A stretch of DNA of 64,000 nucleotides from Drosophila miranda (taxonomy: Eukaryota; Arthropoda; Insecta; Diptera; Drosophilidae). The notes beneath the pieces were generated by a model. The model was given only the letters and a program-made list of their open reading frames with translations. It ran no database searches and was not told the DNA's origin. A program made the position numbers and the translations under genes. Of the stretch, positions 1 through 13,400 are shown piece by piece. Position 1 is the stretch's first letter. Each line of letters starts with the position of its first letter. The stretch covers positions 20,336,001 through 20,400,000 of the forward strand of contig NC_046675.1 of assembly GCF_003369915.1 (NCBI RefSeq), written 5' to 3'.

Positions 1-2540
1 TGGGAAAGGGCTTTCTTATACTAGGGACAGCTGCGGCTGAGGACCGAGTGGGCTGTTGAGCGAGCGTCTCCGTTGTTGCCCACGCACCGTAGGTACTTTG
101 GGGGGGTTTGTGCATTTGTTTTGCACATGCCCCTCTCTACCACACCTGAAGCAGGTATCCTTCGGCAATGTACGTTGGCTTCTGCACCTCGCTGCCGTGT
201 GGCCATAGGCCATACACTTGAAGCAGCGTGCTGGCGCGATCCGTCGTCGCATGCGGCACACCACACAGCCGATTCGCACCTTGCCAAGCTCCAAGAGCTT
301 CTGTGCAAGGGCGGGCTGGAGCTTTAGTGTAGCCACCTGCGTGGCACCATACGCTTTCCGCATCCTCGGCTTTGTTTCTTGCTGTAATTTCTTCCAATAC
401 CTCATCGCCTGTCGTGAGCTCATCTATGTCGAGCACTTCGACCGCGACTGTCTACTGAATGGCCTTTACGGCTGCCATCTCTCCTATCGCTGCCTGTATT
501 GCCTTCTGCAGTTCCTGGGTGGCAGGGTCAGATGGTTGTTGCATCCTGAGGAGCAGCTCTCCCTAGGCAGTCTTCCTTATGGCCTGGACCTTGCTTTTCA
601 GGGCCTGGAGTTTTGCGCTGCCTTCACCACCTTCAGGATGTCAGCATAGGACTTTCCCTCGGTGCACTTCACCAGTACCGCGTACGGCCGGGCTGTCGGC
701 TTGCGCTTCGCCCGTCACCCTCTGACCTCGTTCCACTTCTGCGCGGGGTCAGTGTTTTGCGTGCTGGTCGTCGGCTTCTTTGTCGCATCTTGCCGGCTGG
801 CGCAGTTGTTTTGCGCTGTCCGAGGCTTACGGCGTGCGTTTTCCTCCTTCATACTGGGTACCGGGTAAAGCAGCTTAAATATTGTAAATTATTGCCAGTG
901 GTGCGGCCCAAAGGAAATGCATTTTGTTGTTGTCATTTCCTTTGCCCCCACTGTAAAGATCATTTGCTACCGCATATTCTTTCGTCTCTTTATATCGCAA
1001 TCTCTCGCACTCGGCTTAACAGCGGCCCCGAGCAGCTCTAACGCTCTCGGGCTATCCTACTCTCTCGCTCGCGTCTAAGCTTGCTGCGTAGGGCCCGGCA
1101 ATTTGGCCCGTCAGCCCTTGCATTGTCAGTCTTGAGCTAATCGTCGCAGCTATTAGATTAACATCCTCGCATCAATCGTTCGACCAATCATCCCCATATG
1201 TACATACGCGATAAGTTGGTCTACATATGCAAATAAATTGTGAATTATATACAACCTCTCGACTTTCATAAACTTCAAAAATTGCAACAGTTATAAAAAA
1301 CGCTTAATAGCTTAACACTGGGTGTTGTCCCCTTCCTGCGGACTCCTGGCATCGTCTGCGTCTCCTTTGTCAATGTGGTCTTCGCAGCGTCTGGGTGGGG
1401 GTTGGCTAGCCTGGCGGTGGGTTCTGCGGTGTGGCAGTTGCATTGACATTTACCCATCGCTACCTTTCCTTTCGCTGGCGCCTTCAGCTGGGACCTTACC
1501 TCCAGTTGCAGCTCCTTCATGCGCGCCATCATCTTTTTGATGGCCAAGTTAATGATCCTCTGTCCCTTCTCGTTCATCTGGTACAAGAGATCGTCCAGAA
1601 TTGCGCCAATCTCGTCTATGTCCTGCACGCTGGTCTTGCTTCTCTTGGGCGGCGTTTTCCATCCGCTACTCGATGGGGTATGGGGGTCACGCTGCCTCTT
1701 TGGGGTATCGGCATCTCTGTTGCCGTCTTGTAACTGCCCACTGACAACGCCGTGCCACTTTCGAGGCTTTTTGGAAAGCCATTGCTTCGATGCTTGTAGT
1801 CATACTTGCTTCGCCGGCCAAGTGTGCCACCGGCGTAGCAAGGTTGGGGGAAATGCTTCTTGGGGCCTCCAGAATCCTCCAGATTTCCACCGTGTTGGTT
1901 TCCACCTGGAGTAGTTATGTTTTTAGAATACATTTCTTTCCTTTTCATACGCATTTTATAACTACTGCCAGGTTGTTTGCATTTTATACTTTCTGCCAGG
2001 TTATTTAACTGCCGATCACTGTGGGTCAGACGCTGCTTGGGTTTGGTTGGATTGTCGGCCTTTTGGGGCGTCCATCGGTGGTCAAGAAGAGAAGTGGTTT
2101 GTTTTCCTTCTTTCTGGTGCGGGCCCCGTTTTGGGGTGCGCCGCCTGGGCGGTAAGGGTGGCTGTTGGCCTGCTCCATGACCTTCGACCCCTGTTGTTCC
2201 GTGTGTTCCGCTAGGAGTAGAAAGACTTTGGTACAGGCCTTGCCCTGCACCGTAGTGTCTGCTGGTGCCATCTGTTGGTCGGGTTGCTGTGGGCGATAGG
2301 GGCTTTCGCCCTCTACCGGAGCTTCCCTGTGAAACGTTGCCGGTTTCTCTGCTGCCTAACACTGTTAAGCAGCTGACATCCAAATCTGGCATGACAAGTA
2401 CATTTGCAGGGAGAGTGGAGCCGGTAGAGCGACCCTAAGTTACAGCAATTGTAAATGCAACAAAAATAAGGTACAGATAGAGGGAGCGCAGAGGGCACTC
2501 TCAGAGAGGACATTTCTCACCCCTCACCCCTCACCCCTGG
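1..2540 (-). mobile_element. Non-LTR retrotransposon ORF1 (gag) region, degenerate, cut by window start
   Basis: On the minus strand, frames at 16-423, 137-436, 1275-1628 and 1616-2392 together read as the first ORF of a LINE. A proline/glycine/basic N-terminal part comes first. A helical segment with a CNC-type cysteine cluster follows, and near the left edge there are tandem CX2CX4HX4C zinc knuckles (CFKCMAYGHTAARC and CFRCGREGHVQNKC). Such knuckles bind RNA in gag-like proteins of I, R1, LOA and Jockey elements. The reading frame is broken several times, so it is not functional. The reverse transcriptase ORF would lie left of the window. At 2517-2540, next to the probable 5' end, CTCACCCCT is repeated three times. 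The LOA/R1 group is my best guess from style only. Confidence 0.6.
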
Positions 2541-2704
2541 CCATAGTTCTCGTACTGCATCGAGGGCCTCTGGAGCTCGTAGATGCGGCAACTCCTATGC
2601 TTAGGCACTCTCCTGGGTATGTACAGACTGCAGTGTTGTTGTAGTTACCCATCTGGTTTCGTTTCCCTGCAGCTGTCGCAGCTATATGTGCCTGTGTGTG
2701 TGTG

Positions 2705-3720
2705 TTTTTTTTTTTTTTTTTATTATTCTGTATTAATTTCTTAATTTAATGCAATTTTATAAGCCTAGGACTTAACAATAGATGATTGGTAATAATAAGC
2801 TGTGCTAGATAGGGAGCTGAGTTGTGTTGGGGAGAACGGCAGAAAGTTCTCTGCGGATCTCTGCGGGACGGCCGCAAAGCAATGCTTCGCAGGGGCCATG
2901 GTTCCTCCAAACCACTCTCGTTCCTTCGGCGCTCGCACCTACGTAGTTCCTTCATTGTTCATAGTTCATAGTTCCTTCATAGGCTGCAAAGTTGCTCCAT
3001 GCCGACCATACCGTGGGGTCTTCCACAATCGCCTCGATCAAGTTGTTCGGCGTGAGCTGCCCGCCGGCGGCTCTCCACAACTCCTCCCTGATATGTGCGA
3101 AACGCATTGGAAAATTATGTGCTCAGCGTCTTCAGTGGCGTCGCCACACCACGCCCCTCATCGCCTCTGGCAACTTTAATGCCATCCGCCCATATGTCTG
3201 CTGCGTAGGTCATGGCTGAGCGGACTACGCTGGTCAGCAGAACCCTCCTCTCCTGCTTCGGGCCACGAAGCATTCGGAACAGCGCCCGAATCGTATTTTC
3301 TGCTTTCTCCTGAACGTAGCTTAGGTGTTCTCGGAAACTGAGCCTGGTGTCGATCATCACGCCCAGATACCGAATGGCTCGTTTCGACGATAATCTCTGG
3401 TCGCCAACCCTGATACGAGTGGTCTCCACAGTCGAACGGGTGCTCAACAGTACCGCCTTGTTTGTGGAAGCACTGCTAAAGTCAAAGGGATTGACCGGAA
3501 CTTCTGCTGGTGCAGAGACAGTCAGTGCTGGCAGCACTCTTAGGGGCGCCTTAAGTGGGGATCCGGCTCCAAGACTTAGTTGGGCCGGCTTCTCGACTGC
3601 CTGCTCCCTGGGCCAAATGCCTCGGGGCGTCTGCCACTGTGGTGGGGAACGCTGCAGGCTAGTTCTCCTCTCACAGACCCGCTTTTCTTCCTCCTCCATT
3701 CTTCCTGTTTATAATTTCAA
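2705..3720 (-). mobile_element. 5'-truncated LINE, 3' end of reverse transcriptase with poly(A)
   Basis: A 17-T run at 2705-2721 is the poly(A) tail of a minus-strand insertion. From 3115 to 3699 the minus strand reads the C-terminal 'thumb' part of an R1/LOA-type reverse transcriptase, including RYLGVMIDTRLSF followed by a helix-rich stretch and a WADG motif. The 5' end is lost near 3720, as is usual for target-primed retrotransposition. It is a separate copy from the ORF1 block to the left, because the RT lies on the 5' side of that gag. It has no catalytic YADD box and cannot move. Between 2722 and 3110 is the AT-rich 3' untranslated part. Confidence 0.6.
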
Positions 3721-3946
3721 ATTATTCGAATTTGAAATTTGAGGGCCGCGCGGTTTTCCGGTTGGCGCTCAACTTTCGAATCGGTTGGACGATCTGGCAG
3801 CCCTACGACTGTTCTACGCTATCCGGCAACTCCGTGCGGTAAGCACCTCTGCACGATCAGCTGATCCGTGAATATCAATCGAGGCTAGTGATGCAATTTG
3901 AGTGGAAGTTGTTATTTATTTTCATACCACCAACACAACAACACAC

Positions 3947-4060
3947 AAATTTCGCCTCACCCCCTTCCGCCGCCACAATGGACGAAAATCTGTTGCATCC
4001 ACAATATTGCAGATTCGAGAAAACTAAAAACGCACAATCATAGAGAATGACTATATCTAT
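3947..4060 (+). mobile_element. DINE-1/ISY-type Helitron fragment
   Basis: A short piece matches internal Helitron sequence that recurs at about 15290-15390. It contains the segment where GGACGAAAATCTGTTGCATC is followed by a GATTCGAGAAAACTAAAAACG-like stretch. Non-autonomous and non-coding. Confidence 0.7.
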
Positions 4061-4189
4061 CCCAAGGCTCGCTCTCCCGTCAAAAGCTTTTTCGTTATTC
4101 CCATTTCTACCATCGCATGCAGATAAGCTACAGCACTGTGCACACTAATAGGTCTATCAAAATTTGGGCCGTCACACATTCTAATATTT

Positions 4190-4576
4190 ATGAGGCTGAC
4201 GTGGAAGTGCTTTAAGGAGCTGACCGTTGGCTTTAAAAAGCAGTACGATCGGCTACTAACCATGGAGTCTCAGTTTGGCAGTCTGCAACTGCTGAATGAG
4301 TCTCTGAGGCGTAAAAGGGTCACTCCGCGGGATCTGCAAGTGCCAACCGTCAGTGAGCCGCTCACGGCCGAAAAATTGACTCCTCCAACTCCAAGTGTGC
4401 AGCAGCTGATCGTGTTTGCCACTCCAAGGGCAATGATAGCTGCTGGCGATGCAGATTCGGTAGCCGAATTTATCGCCTCGGAGAACGTGCAGCCAAGTAA
4501 GTCTGCAGCGTCCGTGTCCGTGGTGTCTGCAAGCTCGCTAGCTGTCCCGTATATTCCGATCCCACAACTAAATTGA
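4190..4576 (+). pseudogene. Open frame of unknown origin, possibly retroelement ORF1 remnant
   Basis: A 128-residue open frame on + has a lysine/leucine-rich start and then a serine/threonine/proline-rich tail. I recognise no domain, zinc knuckle or catalytic motif. It lies directly upstream of a same-strand LINE reverse transcriptase, so it may be the eroded end of that element's ORF1. A chance frame in duplicated host sequence is equally possible. Confidence 0.3.
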
Positions 4577-4649
4577 TATTGCCACCACAGGTACTAGACC
4601 TGTGGTGCCTAAACCAATGGTGGGGAACGACAACCACCAAAACGACAAG

Positions 4650-6565
4650 TTTTTGTCTCAAGGCTGGCCTCTGACCTCACATCTAATGATGCGTAAAGCC
4701 GAGTTTGCGAAGCTTAATAACCTCACTAGGGATTTTGATTGGTCCGCTTTGTACTTGTGCACTGATGTCATAAAAGGCACAAACATTTTTTGCAATGCTC
4801 TTGGGACATTTTTTTATTCTTCTGTCCCGCTTTTTTGTCCGATCTGGAAAACCCCCTTCGTTTACCAAAGAGTTACGCAGTCTAAAAAACAAAAAATCAA
4901 GACTTTATAAAAAATTTCAAGAAGTTGGTTCTCCTACTTCTCAATCTCGCTTTATAATAGCGTTCAGTTCTTAATGCCCAATGCTATAAGAACTACCTAT
5001 CTCGATGCAGGATACGTTTTTCTTCGGACCCTAAACAGATTTACTACTTTGTAAACAGTAAGCGTAGAACGTCCGCACACCCATCCTCGCTGTCATTTTG
5101 TAATACGTCGGCAAATAATTATCAGGCAATTGCCGATCTTTTTGCACAATTTTTTCAAACCACCTGTTCTGAGAAAAGCTACTCTGGTCATTCGTACCTT
5201 GTTAAATGAATGTTCTTTACTTCATGATTATTGACTAGTTAAGCCGGTGTTTTCACCGGGTCCAGACGGGGTTCCAGGTAGTGTACTCAGGTACTGCGCC
5301 GAGGCATTGTGTGGACCCTTGCTAAAACTTTTCACCCCGTCCATTGATTCTTCTTGCTTCCCCCCGATCGGGAAGAAATCGTTTATAATTCCTCTCCATA
5401 AAAAAGGTAGCAAGTCTGATGCAAAAAATTATAGAGGTATATCAAAGTTTCTGCTATTCCCAAAATGTTTGAGAAGGTTCTAACTCCGCACCTGCAACAT
5501 CTCTGCATCTCTTCAACTCAGCATGGATTTATAAGGCGGCGATCAACCACCAAGAACTTGTTAGAGTTTACCTCTTTCATTATTAAAGGCTATCAAGGAA
5601 ACTTAGAGGCGCAATTTACATCGAATTTAGTAACGCATTCGACTCTGTAAACCATTCCCTTTTAGCACATAAACTTGACCTATTAGGGTTTCCGACCAAC
5701 CTCCTGAGATTTCTGGATTTCTAGCTATCTTTGTTTCAAGTCTCAAAGAATGCTCTTCAAAAACTACCTCTCCTCACCAGTAAAGGTTTCTTCGGGAGTA
5801 CCACAGGGCAGCCATCTAGGCCCCTTACTCTTCACACTGTTTCCTAATGACTTGCCTTCGGTATTAACATACTGTCGAGTACTTATGTATGGAGAAGATG
5901 TTAACCTCTGTGTCCAGTTTAAGGACTTTTCATTTTATTCTCGCTTTCAATCCGATCTCAATAACTTTCAGTCATGGTGTTGGGCATTGCATCGTTCTAG
6001 CCCCTTGTTGACACTCTATTTGGTGGTTCTCTTGACAGAATTACATCGGTGGGTAATCTTGGTTAGACTCCAAGCTAAAGTTTTGTGAACACATTTCTAC
6101 CATGGAAAATAAGGCCATGGGTGTGCTTGGGTTTATAAAGAGGTGGTCAAAGGAACTTGACGACCCCTAAAGACTCTATACCTCGCTAGTTTGTCCGATT
6201 TTAGAATACGGCACCTGTGTATAGTACCCTTAGTACAAAGTACACCAAGACAGTATAGAATCAGTACAGAACAACTTTTTACTCTTTGCTCTGCGGGGCC
6301 TAGGCTGGGATGCGGGTGTGAGACTGCTATCTTACTCTAGTAGACTGCTATTAGTAGAACTTGCAGAACTTGCGCAAGGGTGACGTAGCTAGCCCTGATC
6401 TGTTGAGCCGCATAAACTTCACGTTCCTATTAGATTCACTAGAATCTATATACCGTTGTCCCTTTCACTTTGTTGATCGAATTACTCCTTCCAAGAACCG
6501 TTTAGGGTCTCATGCTCAGATTATAATTCCCTCTACCAGATTATATCCACCTTCCTCTTATTAAA
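4650..6565 (+). mobile_element. Jockey/CR1-like LINE ORF2 remnant (endonuclease-RT linker to C-terminus)
   Basis: Several broken + frames follow the order of a non-LTR ORF2. Around 5035-5190 is the linker before the RT with its YFVNSKRR-type sequence. Next come HGFIRRRSTTKNLLEFTSF at about 5520-5580, [14 protein letters not shown] at about 5790-5835, and the catalytic box at about 5885, which reads MYGEDV. The expected motif is YADD, so the active site is mutated. The C-terminal thumb ([13 protein letters not shown]) lies at about 6130-6170. Frameshifts and stops separate these blocks. A related element lies at 18240-19440 on the other strand. Confidence 0.8.
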
Positions 6566-6589
6566 TTTCTAATACTCTCATACCTGTCT

Positions 6590-6775
6590 CGTAACGAAGA
6601 CACGTTCCAACAAATGTTCTGTCTCTCTCGCAAGCAGTCTTTGTCGTGTTGTTCAATGTTAGCGCCGTCTGGCGGAGAGAGCCACACTGACCATGTATCG
6701 GGTATAAATGTAGAGTTGCGGTCGCAACAACAACATTCAACGTTCCCTCTCGTTTCTTTTGTCATTTGCTTCATA
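6590..6775 (+). mobile_element. Helitron (DINE-1 type) 3' end fragment
   Basis: The sequence contains the terminal block shared with 15430-15515: TATCGGGTATAAATGTAGAG, then GTTGCGGTC and a CAACGTTCCCTCTCGTTT-like end. The CTCTCTCGCA...CTTTGTCGTG segment lies upstream. It is a truncated non-autonomous copy just 5' of the first recognised SLC45 exon. Confidence 0.75.
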
Positions 6776-7187
6776 GTCTCCGCACGTAAATTCTTGATAA
6801 ATCGCGGCCCATCAAAGGTATTGTTTTGCTGTTTAAGCAAGTGAGACGTATATATGTACATATACGTAAGCGCCACAATTGGTATCGAAGCTGATGACTG
6901 CAGAATGCAGGCATTCTCTTCTTTTGGTATCGCTGTTCGGAAAAGGGACAAATTTATTAAACGGGAAGGGGATCACTATCAATTTTGCTCGTCCTTGACA
7001 TGAGAGATCGGGAAAACATAGAAAGAAAAAGTTAGTTATATTCTAATATTAATTTTTGCAGCTAGTTTATCCTCTTTCCAACTAATGGCCTATATATGAC
7101 CAAAATTATTTTTATAATCCGATTTTTGTTACGAGTATTTTTGTATATGTACTACAACTAATATACCATGAATTCTTTTTTTTACAG

Positions 7188-7450
7188 ATGTAAATCGCGT
7201 TCTGAATTGATACGTGTATCTGCTGCAGTAATGGGCATTGAGTTTTCGTACGCGGCAGAAACAGCATTTGTGTCTCCGACTCTACTTAAAATCGGAGTTG
7301 AGCATCAGCATATGACATTGGTTTGGGCATTATCTCCTCTAGTCGGATTTTTTTTATGCCCAATATTGGGATCATTATCTGACCGATGCAAGTTAAATAT
7401 GGGACGACGGCGGCCATTTATATTACTGCTATCAATCGGAGTAGTTTTTG
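7188..7450 (+). CDS. SLC45 transporter, first recognised exon
   Basis: The acceptor is a T-rich tract ending TTTACAG before 7188. The donor is GTAATA at 7451. The exon encodes helices 1-3, beginning [19 protein letters not shown], and the cytoplasmic signature [12 protein letters not shown]. The first base completes a codon from an unidentified upstream exon. An ATG just upstream (7168) lies in the polypyrimidine tract and is not a credible start. Confidence 0.88.
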
Positions 7451-10400
7451 GTAATAATAATAAGTAAATATTTTATGGTGCATGCAGTATTTATAGGTTA
7501 AAATCCATTCGATCGTATTTTTACTATACAGATAGACATTATTTCTTGGTTATTTTATCCAAGATCGTATTTTTACTATACAGATAGACATTATTTCTTG
7601 GTTATTTTACGTGTTGTTCCAAGACTAAATATTTCTAGTATAATAACAGCTCAAAACAGTGATTCGTTTTGCTCTTTTCCGCCTTAAGCACCTCCAGCAC
7701 CGTGGACTGCTCTGCATTAGTTTCGGATATAGTGACATTGGCCTGTATGGCCTGTATGGCCTCCAGCAGGTTCTCCAGGTTGCTCGACGAGGATCGTTCT
7801 GCCAGCAGCTCGGATTTAAGCTGCTCTGAAAGCCTCTAGGCTCCACATTTCCTATAACTATACCTCTCTTGATTATAGTTAGTAACAAAGTTATTAACAG
7901 CTCGGTTCCAGCCGTGAGGTTTTTCGAGTTTCGCTCCAACTGGGAAATGAGACAGTTCCTAGTATGAGTCAGCCCTTGCCCCTCTGTACCAAGTCGTTCT
8001 AGTTTGAGAATTCTGTCTCGGGGGTCTCTGGTCCCAAATTTTTTGATTTGCCCTAATTCCTGTGATGGTTTCCGCTCTATTTTTTTTGTCTATTGCGACA
8101 TTGTCTCGCCATATGAACCGTTTAGTTGCCAATGAAGCAGTCCATTGAATACTCCTTGTAATTGGGTTGTAATCGGCCGGTTACCATAATTCACCTCAGC
8201 TTGTACAAAATGCACTTTTGGTGAGGAATGGCATATCAATAGTGAAGTCTCACAGGCCCTTCCTCAGACGTTTGATTGATTGAAACCATTGATTTTGCGT
8301 CTCTCCAGAAAGTCGGTTGGATCATCATTGTAAGCCAAGCGCAAATGTCGCATTATGTCTGTCACTAACTCTTGAAGCGACTCCCCGTAACATTGTTTAT
8401 TCTTATGAGCATATCATAAAATACACATCGAATATCTTGATATTTTTTGTAATAAGGAGACCAGACGAGGACTAAGACAGGCCGGATAAGAGAAACGTAG
8501 AGTAGTTTAGTGGTATAGGGGTCAGAAAAATCGTTACACCATCTTTTGTTAAAGCCAAGGACTCCTTTTGCTTTATTCGAAATATAATGCCCAAGTAATT
8601 TTTACCGGCGTTCCAAGGAAGTGTTATTTATTGAGAATTCAAAAATGTAAGGCATGTTACGATGGAAGTTATCATGTTACATTTGGAAAACTTTGGAGGA
8701 ATTATTGAGACCGTCGAAATCCGATTGAAGAAATAACGGGGACACAGGATCACTATAGGAAAACATAGCTTGACATCGTCAGTATACACTAGGACTCGGG
8801 AATGAGTTAAAACTTGGGGTTAAATACACAGGTTAAATAATAAGGGACCAAGATGGCTACCTTGAGGTACAACCGACAAGACAAAAACAGGTTTAGAAAG
8901 ATAAGAGTTGAAACAGACACGCTGAGAATGATTGCATTAGACCAGAGAAGAAGTTTGGTCGAAAATCCAAGTATAGAAAGTTTGACACTGTCTTGCAAAT
9001 CCGGCAGTTACATAAGTGGAAAACTGTGGTGGAATCTAGGTGAAGGTTAGACAAAACGGAGTGAAGTTTTACAAATCCGTTCTGGGATTCCGAAAACAGG
9101 GAACTACAAAAGTGTTGGGAATGAAATAATTTTTTCGAAGAGTCGAGGAATGGCAGAAATAGTTTGAAACATCTGACCTAGACCCCTTTTTATGGATGGA
9201 AATTATGTAAGATTCTTGCCAGACGGTGGGAAATTCACCAGCACAAAGTTTAAGAACGGCACTGGGAATTATATCAAGACCAGTAGAAAATTAAATGTAC
9301 ACGACTTTAAATTATTTAATAAACCATCATAATCAATAATGTGGGCATGGATAAAACTTGAACTATTTAGAGGGATAGGAATCCCTCCCCATAAAGTATA
9401 TATATTCTTGATCAGCATCAATAGCCGAGTCGATTGAGCCATGTCTGTCTGTCCGTCTGTCCGTCTCCTTCAGCGCCTAGTGCTCAAAGACTATAAGAGC
9501 TAGAGCAACGATGTTTTGGACATAGACGTCTGTGATATGTCACTGCTACAAGAATATTTCAAAACTTTGCCCCGACCACTTCCGCCCCCACAAAGTTTTT
9601 TGGTAAGTTTCTATATATTCATTCTCGAATTCAACTATTTTGATGAATTCGCGATGTTTTTGCAATACTCGCAATGAGTTTACTCTAAAATTTGGTATGC
9701 TATTATAAATATCATTTATTTTGCTTATCATTTTAAACCATATCTAAATTAACTGCTATTTTTTTCTTTATGCACTTATTGTGCAACTTATATAGCTTAG
9801 TTAGTGTATTTGCTAGTAACAGAACAACAATTATTATAAGCATAACTGTTATTACTTTTAAGTCGACTGAGGCAGTTTCGACATTGCTAATTACGTTTGC
9901 GGTTGAGTCCGCTACTTTAGACCCGTGGTCCAACATCTTCTGATATATTATAATCTTTTGGGATAGAATTTGAACGCATTTAACTTTTAAGAATATATAT
10001 ATATTGTATTAAATGTATTTATTTAAAAAACAAAAAAAAAATTACTTACAATTTTTTTCTTTTCATTTTATATTAGTTTATTCCTATTCGATCAATGGCT
10101 TCACAGGCCATACTCTATTAAGAGCAACGCTATTATCGCTCAGTATTACAAAAGGTTCTGTTACATTTCATTGGTTCTTTTTTTTATACCCGATACTCAA
10201 AATGAGTATTGGGGTATATTAGATTTGTGGTGAAAATGGATGTGTGTAACGTCCAGAAGGAATCGTTTCCGACCCCATAAAGTATATATATTCTTGATCA
10301 GCATCAATAGCCGAATCGATTGAGTCCTGTCTGTCTGTCCGTCCTTATCAGCGCCTAGTGCTTAAGGACTATAAGAGCTAGAGCAACGACTTTTTATAGA

Positions 10401-13400
10401 CTTCTGTGATATGTCACTGTTACAAGAATATTTCAAAACTTTGCGCCGAACACTTCCGCCTCCACAAAGGGCGAAAATCTGTGGCATCCACAATTTCAAC
10501 TGAAACTGAAAACGCAGAATCGTAGAAGATGACTATATGTTCTAGACTGTAAAATCTGAACCAGATCGTATAATTATTATAGCCAGAATCAAGCAAACAA
10601 TTTAATTCTTTCTCGCTCTGTCTCTCTCTAACACACAGGTTTCATGGTCGGTTTTGCCAATTGAAAAAAGTGAGTTCAAGGATCTCAGAACCTATAAGAG
10701 CTAGAGCCACCAAATTTGGTGTCCGCACTCCTGTGATATCGGATCAAGGTCCGGAGCAACCGGAGCAACCAAATTTGGTACCCGCACTTTTGTTAGATCT
10801 CACTATAAAATGTATATCACAAAATTTCACGCTACCCCTTTCCGCCACCACAACGGACGAAAATCTGTTGCAGCGGCGTTTGCCGGAGGAGAGTCATACT
10901 GACTAAGTATCGGGTATAAATGTAGAGTTGCGGTCTCCGCAGCAACTTACAACGTTCCCCCTCGTTTTTATTTAATTTGCGGGCTCGGAGCGCTGTTGGT
11001 CCCTGAAGATCCCGTTGGTCTAACTTGGCATGTTCAACGGTGCCGGTGCTAGTCTTCTCACAGGCTGTTGGGGCGCCGGTATTGGTTTTCTCACAGGCGG
11101 TTGGGGCGCCGGTGCTGGTCTTCTCACAGACGGTTGGGGCGCAGTTGCTGGTCTTCTTGCAGCATGTGTATTTACAGTGCGTCGACTCCAGTGGTCCAGG
11201 TCAGTCTGCTGGGCATCTTGGTTCCGGTTTAGTTACTATTTGTTTCCAACTTTCGGCTTCGTTGCTGCCTATATTGTCGCTTTGCTGCTGCTGCTGCTAT
11301 CGTTGTCGTTATTGTTGCTGCTGTTGTCTTTGAATCTTTTTATTTTCACTCCAAACTGTATTTATTTACATGTTCTATTTATATTTAACATGTTTGTGAC
11401 ACTTGTCACGGTCGCCATGTTATATTATGTTTTAAAAAGAAGACGTCTTGTTAGCTTTGAGGTTTATTTGAGAGTGATCGCTCTCCTTTTTTCAGTTTTA
11501 ATCTGAGGCTTATTACATAGAATATCCTAAGGAAGTTCCCTGCCGTACAGGAGACAAAAAATATCCTCAACATCGTCGATAATATCAGCTCGTACACTCT
11601 AAGTCTTCGTCTCATTGCTTGGATGGTTAGGTCCATAGGGAGATGTCGGAAGCAATCGACGTTTACCACAACATCACCGACGCCAGATGAACTTTGTTTT
11701 GCTTCACATTGTCTTATTTGGAACATTCAACAAACTCATTTTGCAGAGGACATCCGTTTACTTCAGAAGCAAAAACTATTAAAAAGCAGCGTAAAGTTTC
11801 TTACTCCCTTTTTAGAAGTCGATTGGAATACTCAGACCTACCAGACGGTCAAAAACATCCGTTACTGCTGCCTAGTCAGTCCAAATTTGTATGGAACTAT
11901 ATTCGCCATTTGCATCTTCTGAACTATCACGCTGGACCTAAAGCCTTAGTCGCTCTCATTCGTTTGGAATATTGGATTGTTAACGCCAGACAGTTGGCAC
12001 GTCGAATTGTCCGCTCCTGTGTACACTGCCTTTGCTACAGACCAAAGCTGCTACAACAACTCATGGGCGCATTACCGCCTACGCGACTCGCTCCTGCTCG
12101 ACCTTTTGAACGCTGTGGAGTTGACTTTTGTGGAAAGGGACCTACTAAATCATACAAAGCCGCATTCGTTTGCCTTCTCACCAAGGCCGTTTACATCGAA
12201 TAGTCTCTGACTTGTCAACAAAGGCGTTCTTAAATGCATTGAAACGGATGGGAGGTCGTCGCAAGTTGCCGGCAGACATCTTCTTTGATAATGCCACTAA
12301 CTTTGTGAGGCCATCGAATCAACTGCAGGAACTAAAAAAGTTTATGTTCTTAAAGCAGACCCAAGATGAAATTTATAAATTTTGCGCATCTGATTTTATT
12401 AATTTCCATTTTATTCCTCCCAGGGCACTTAATTTCGGAGGTCTTTGGGAAGCGGCAGTCAAGAGTGCAAAGGGGCACTCGTATGCTGACCAACACCAGG
12501 TTCACCTTAGAAGAGTGCAGTCTACTGTGCTTGGGAAGGATAGGAATGTAGGGGTAGGGCACCTCCGCACTGCAAATGGAACATGTTGCAGGCCATAACA
12601 CAAGTTGGGAATTCTTCCGGTGGTTTGAAAGCAGTCCGTTCGGTCACTCTTTTAACGAAATAAACTACTCGAATGACCCTCGTAAAACATAGCATACGCT
12701 TTGTATAATTACTCTCACAAGCATTATAATAAATTCAAAACAGCAGAGTCTCTCTTATGCCCAGTGCTCAAGCACTAAGATTTGTAATAAATAGTTATTG
12801 ACTACCGCTCAAACGCATCCATCGTCTTCCAAAATCTTCGAGAATTTGAGATACTGTAGTATGTTCTATGCCAAATAAGAATATGCCCACCGTATTGTAG
12901 TGTATACAATATGTCAAGTGGTCATATGCCTAAAGTTAATGTAGAGTATCACGCTCATTAACATAAAGACACTTTGTCGCAATGTTTACGTATTACAACC
13001 ACACTCAAGAGCCGTAATACGATCAGTCCCTTATATGTCGACTGGCCTGCAGCGTGAGAACTGCAGTGTCGGCAATATATTCCAAGTGGTCAATAAGCAT
13101 TCCAATGTATATGCCTTCTGCATGTACATTCATACAAATATGTATATACCAATATACTTACACATATATATAAGACATACATAGATATAAGCATTGCATG
13201 TTTCGGGTTAGCTGAACCCAACATGAAATTCTAAGATTCATTCTGAATAAAGTAACACTGCGGAGCAGACGCTCCAAATTGAAGTTATCTAGGTTCACAC
13301 TTGTTACAATACACTTGTAACAGTGACATATCACAGAATGTCGTTGCTCTAGCTCTTTTAGTCTCTGAGCACTAGGCGGTCATAGGCACGGACAGACGGA

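Noticed and set aside
4680..6565. Considered a live LINE
   Set aside because: The catalytic box is changed to YGED-type and at least four frameshifts or stops interrupt ORF2.
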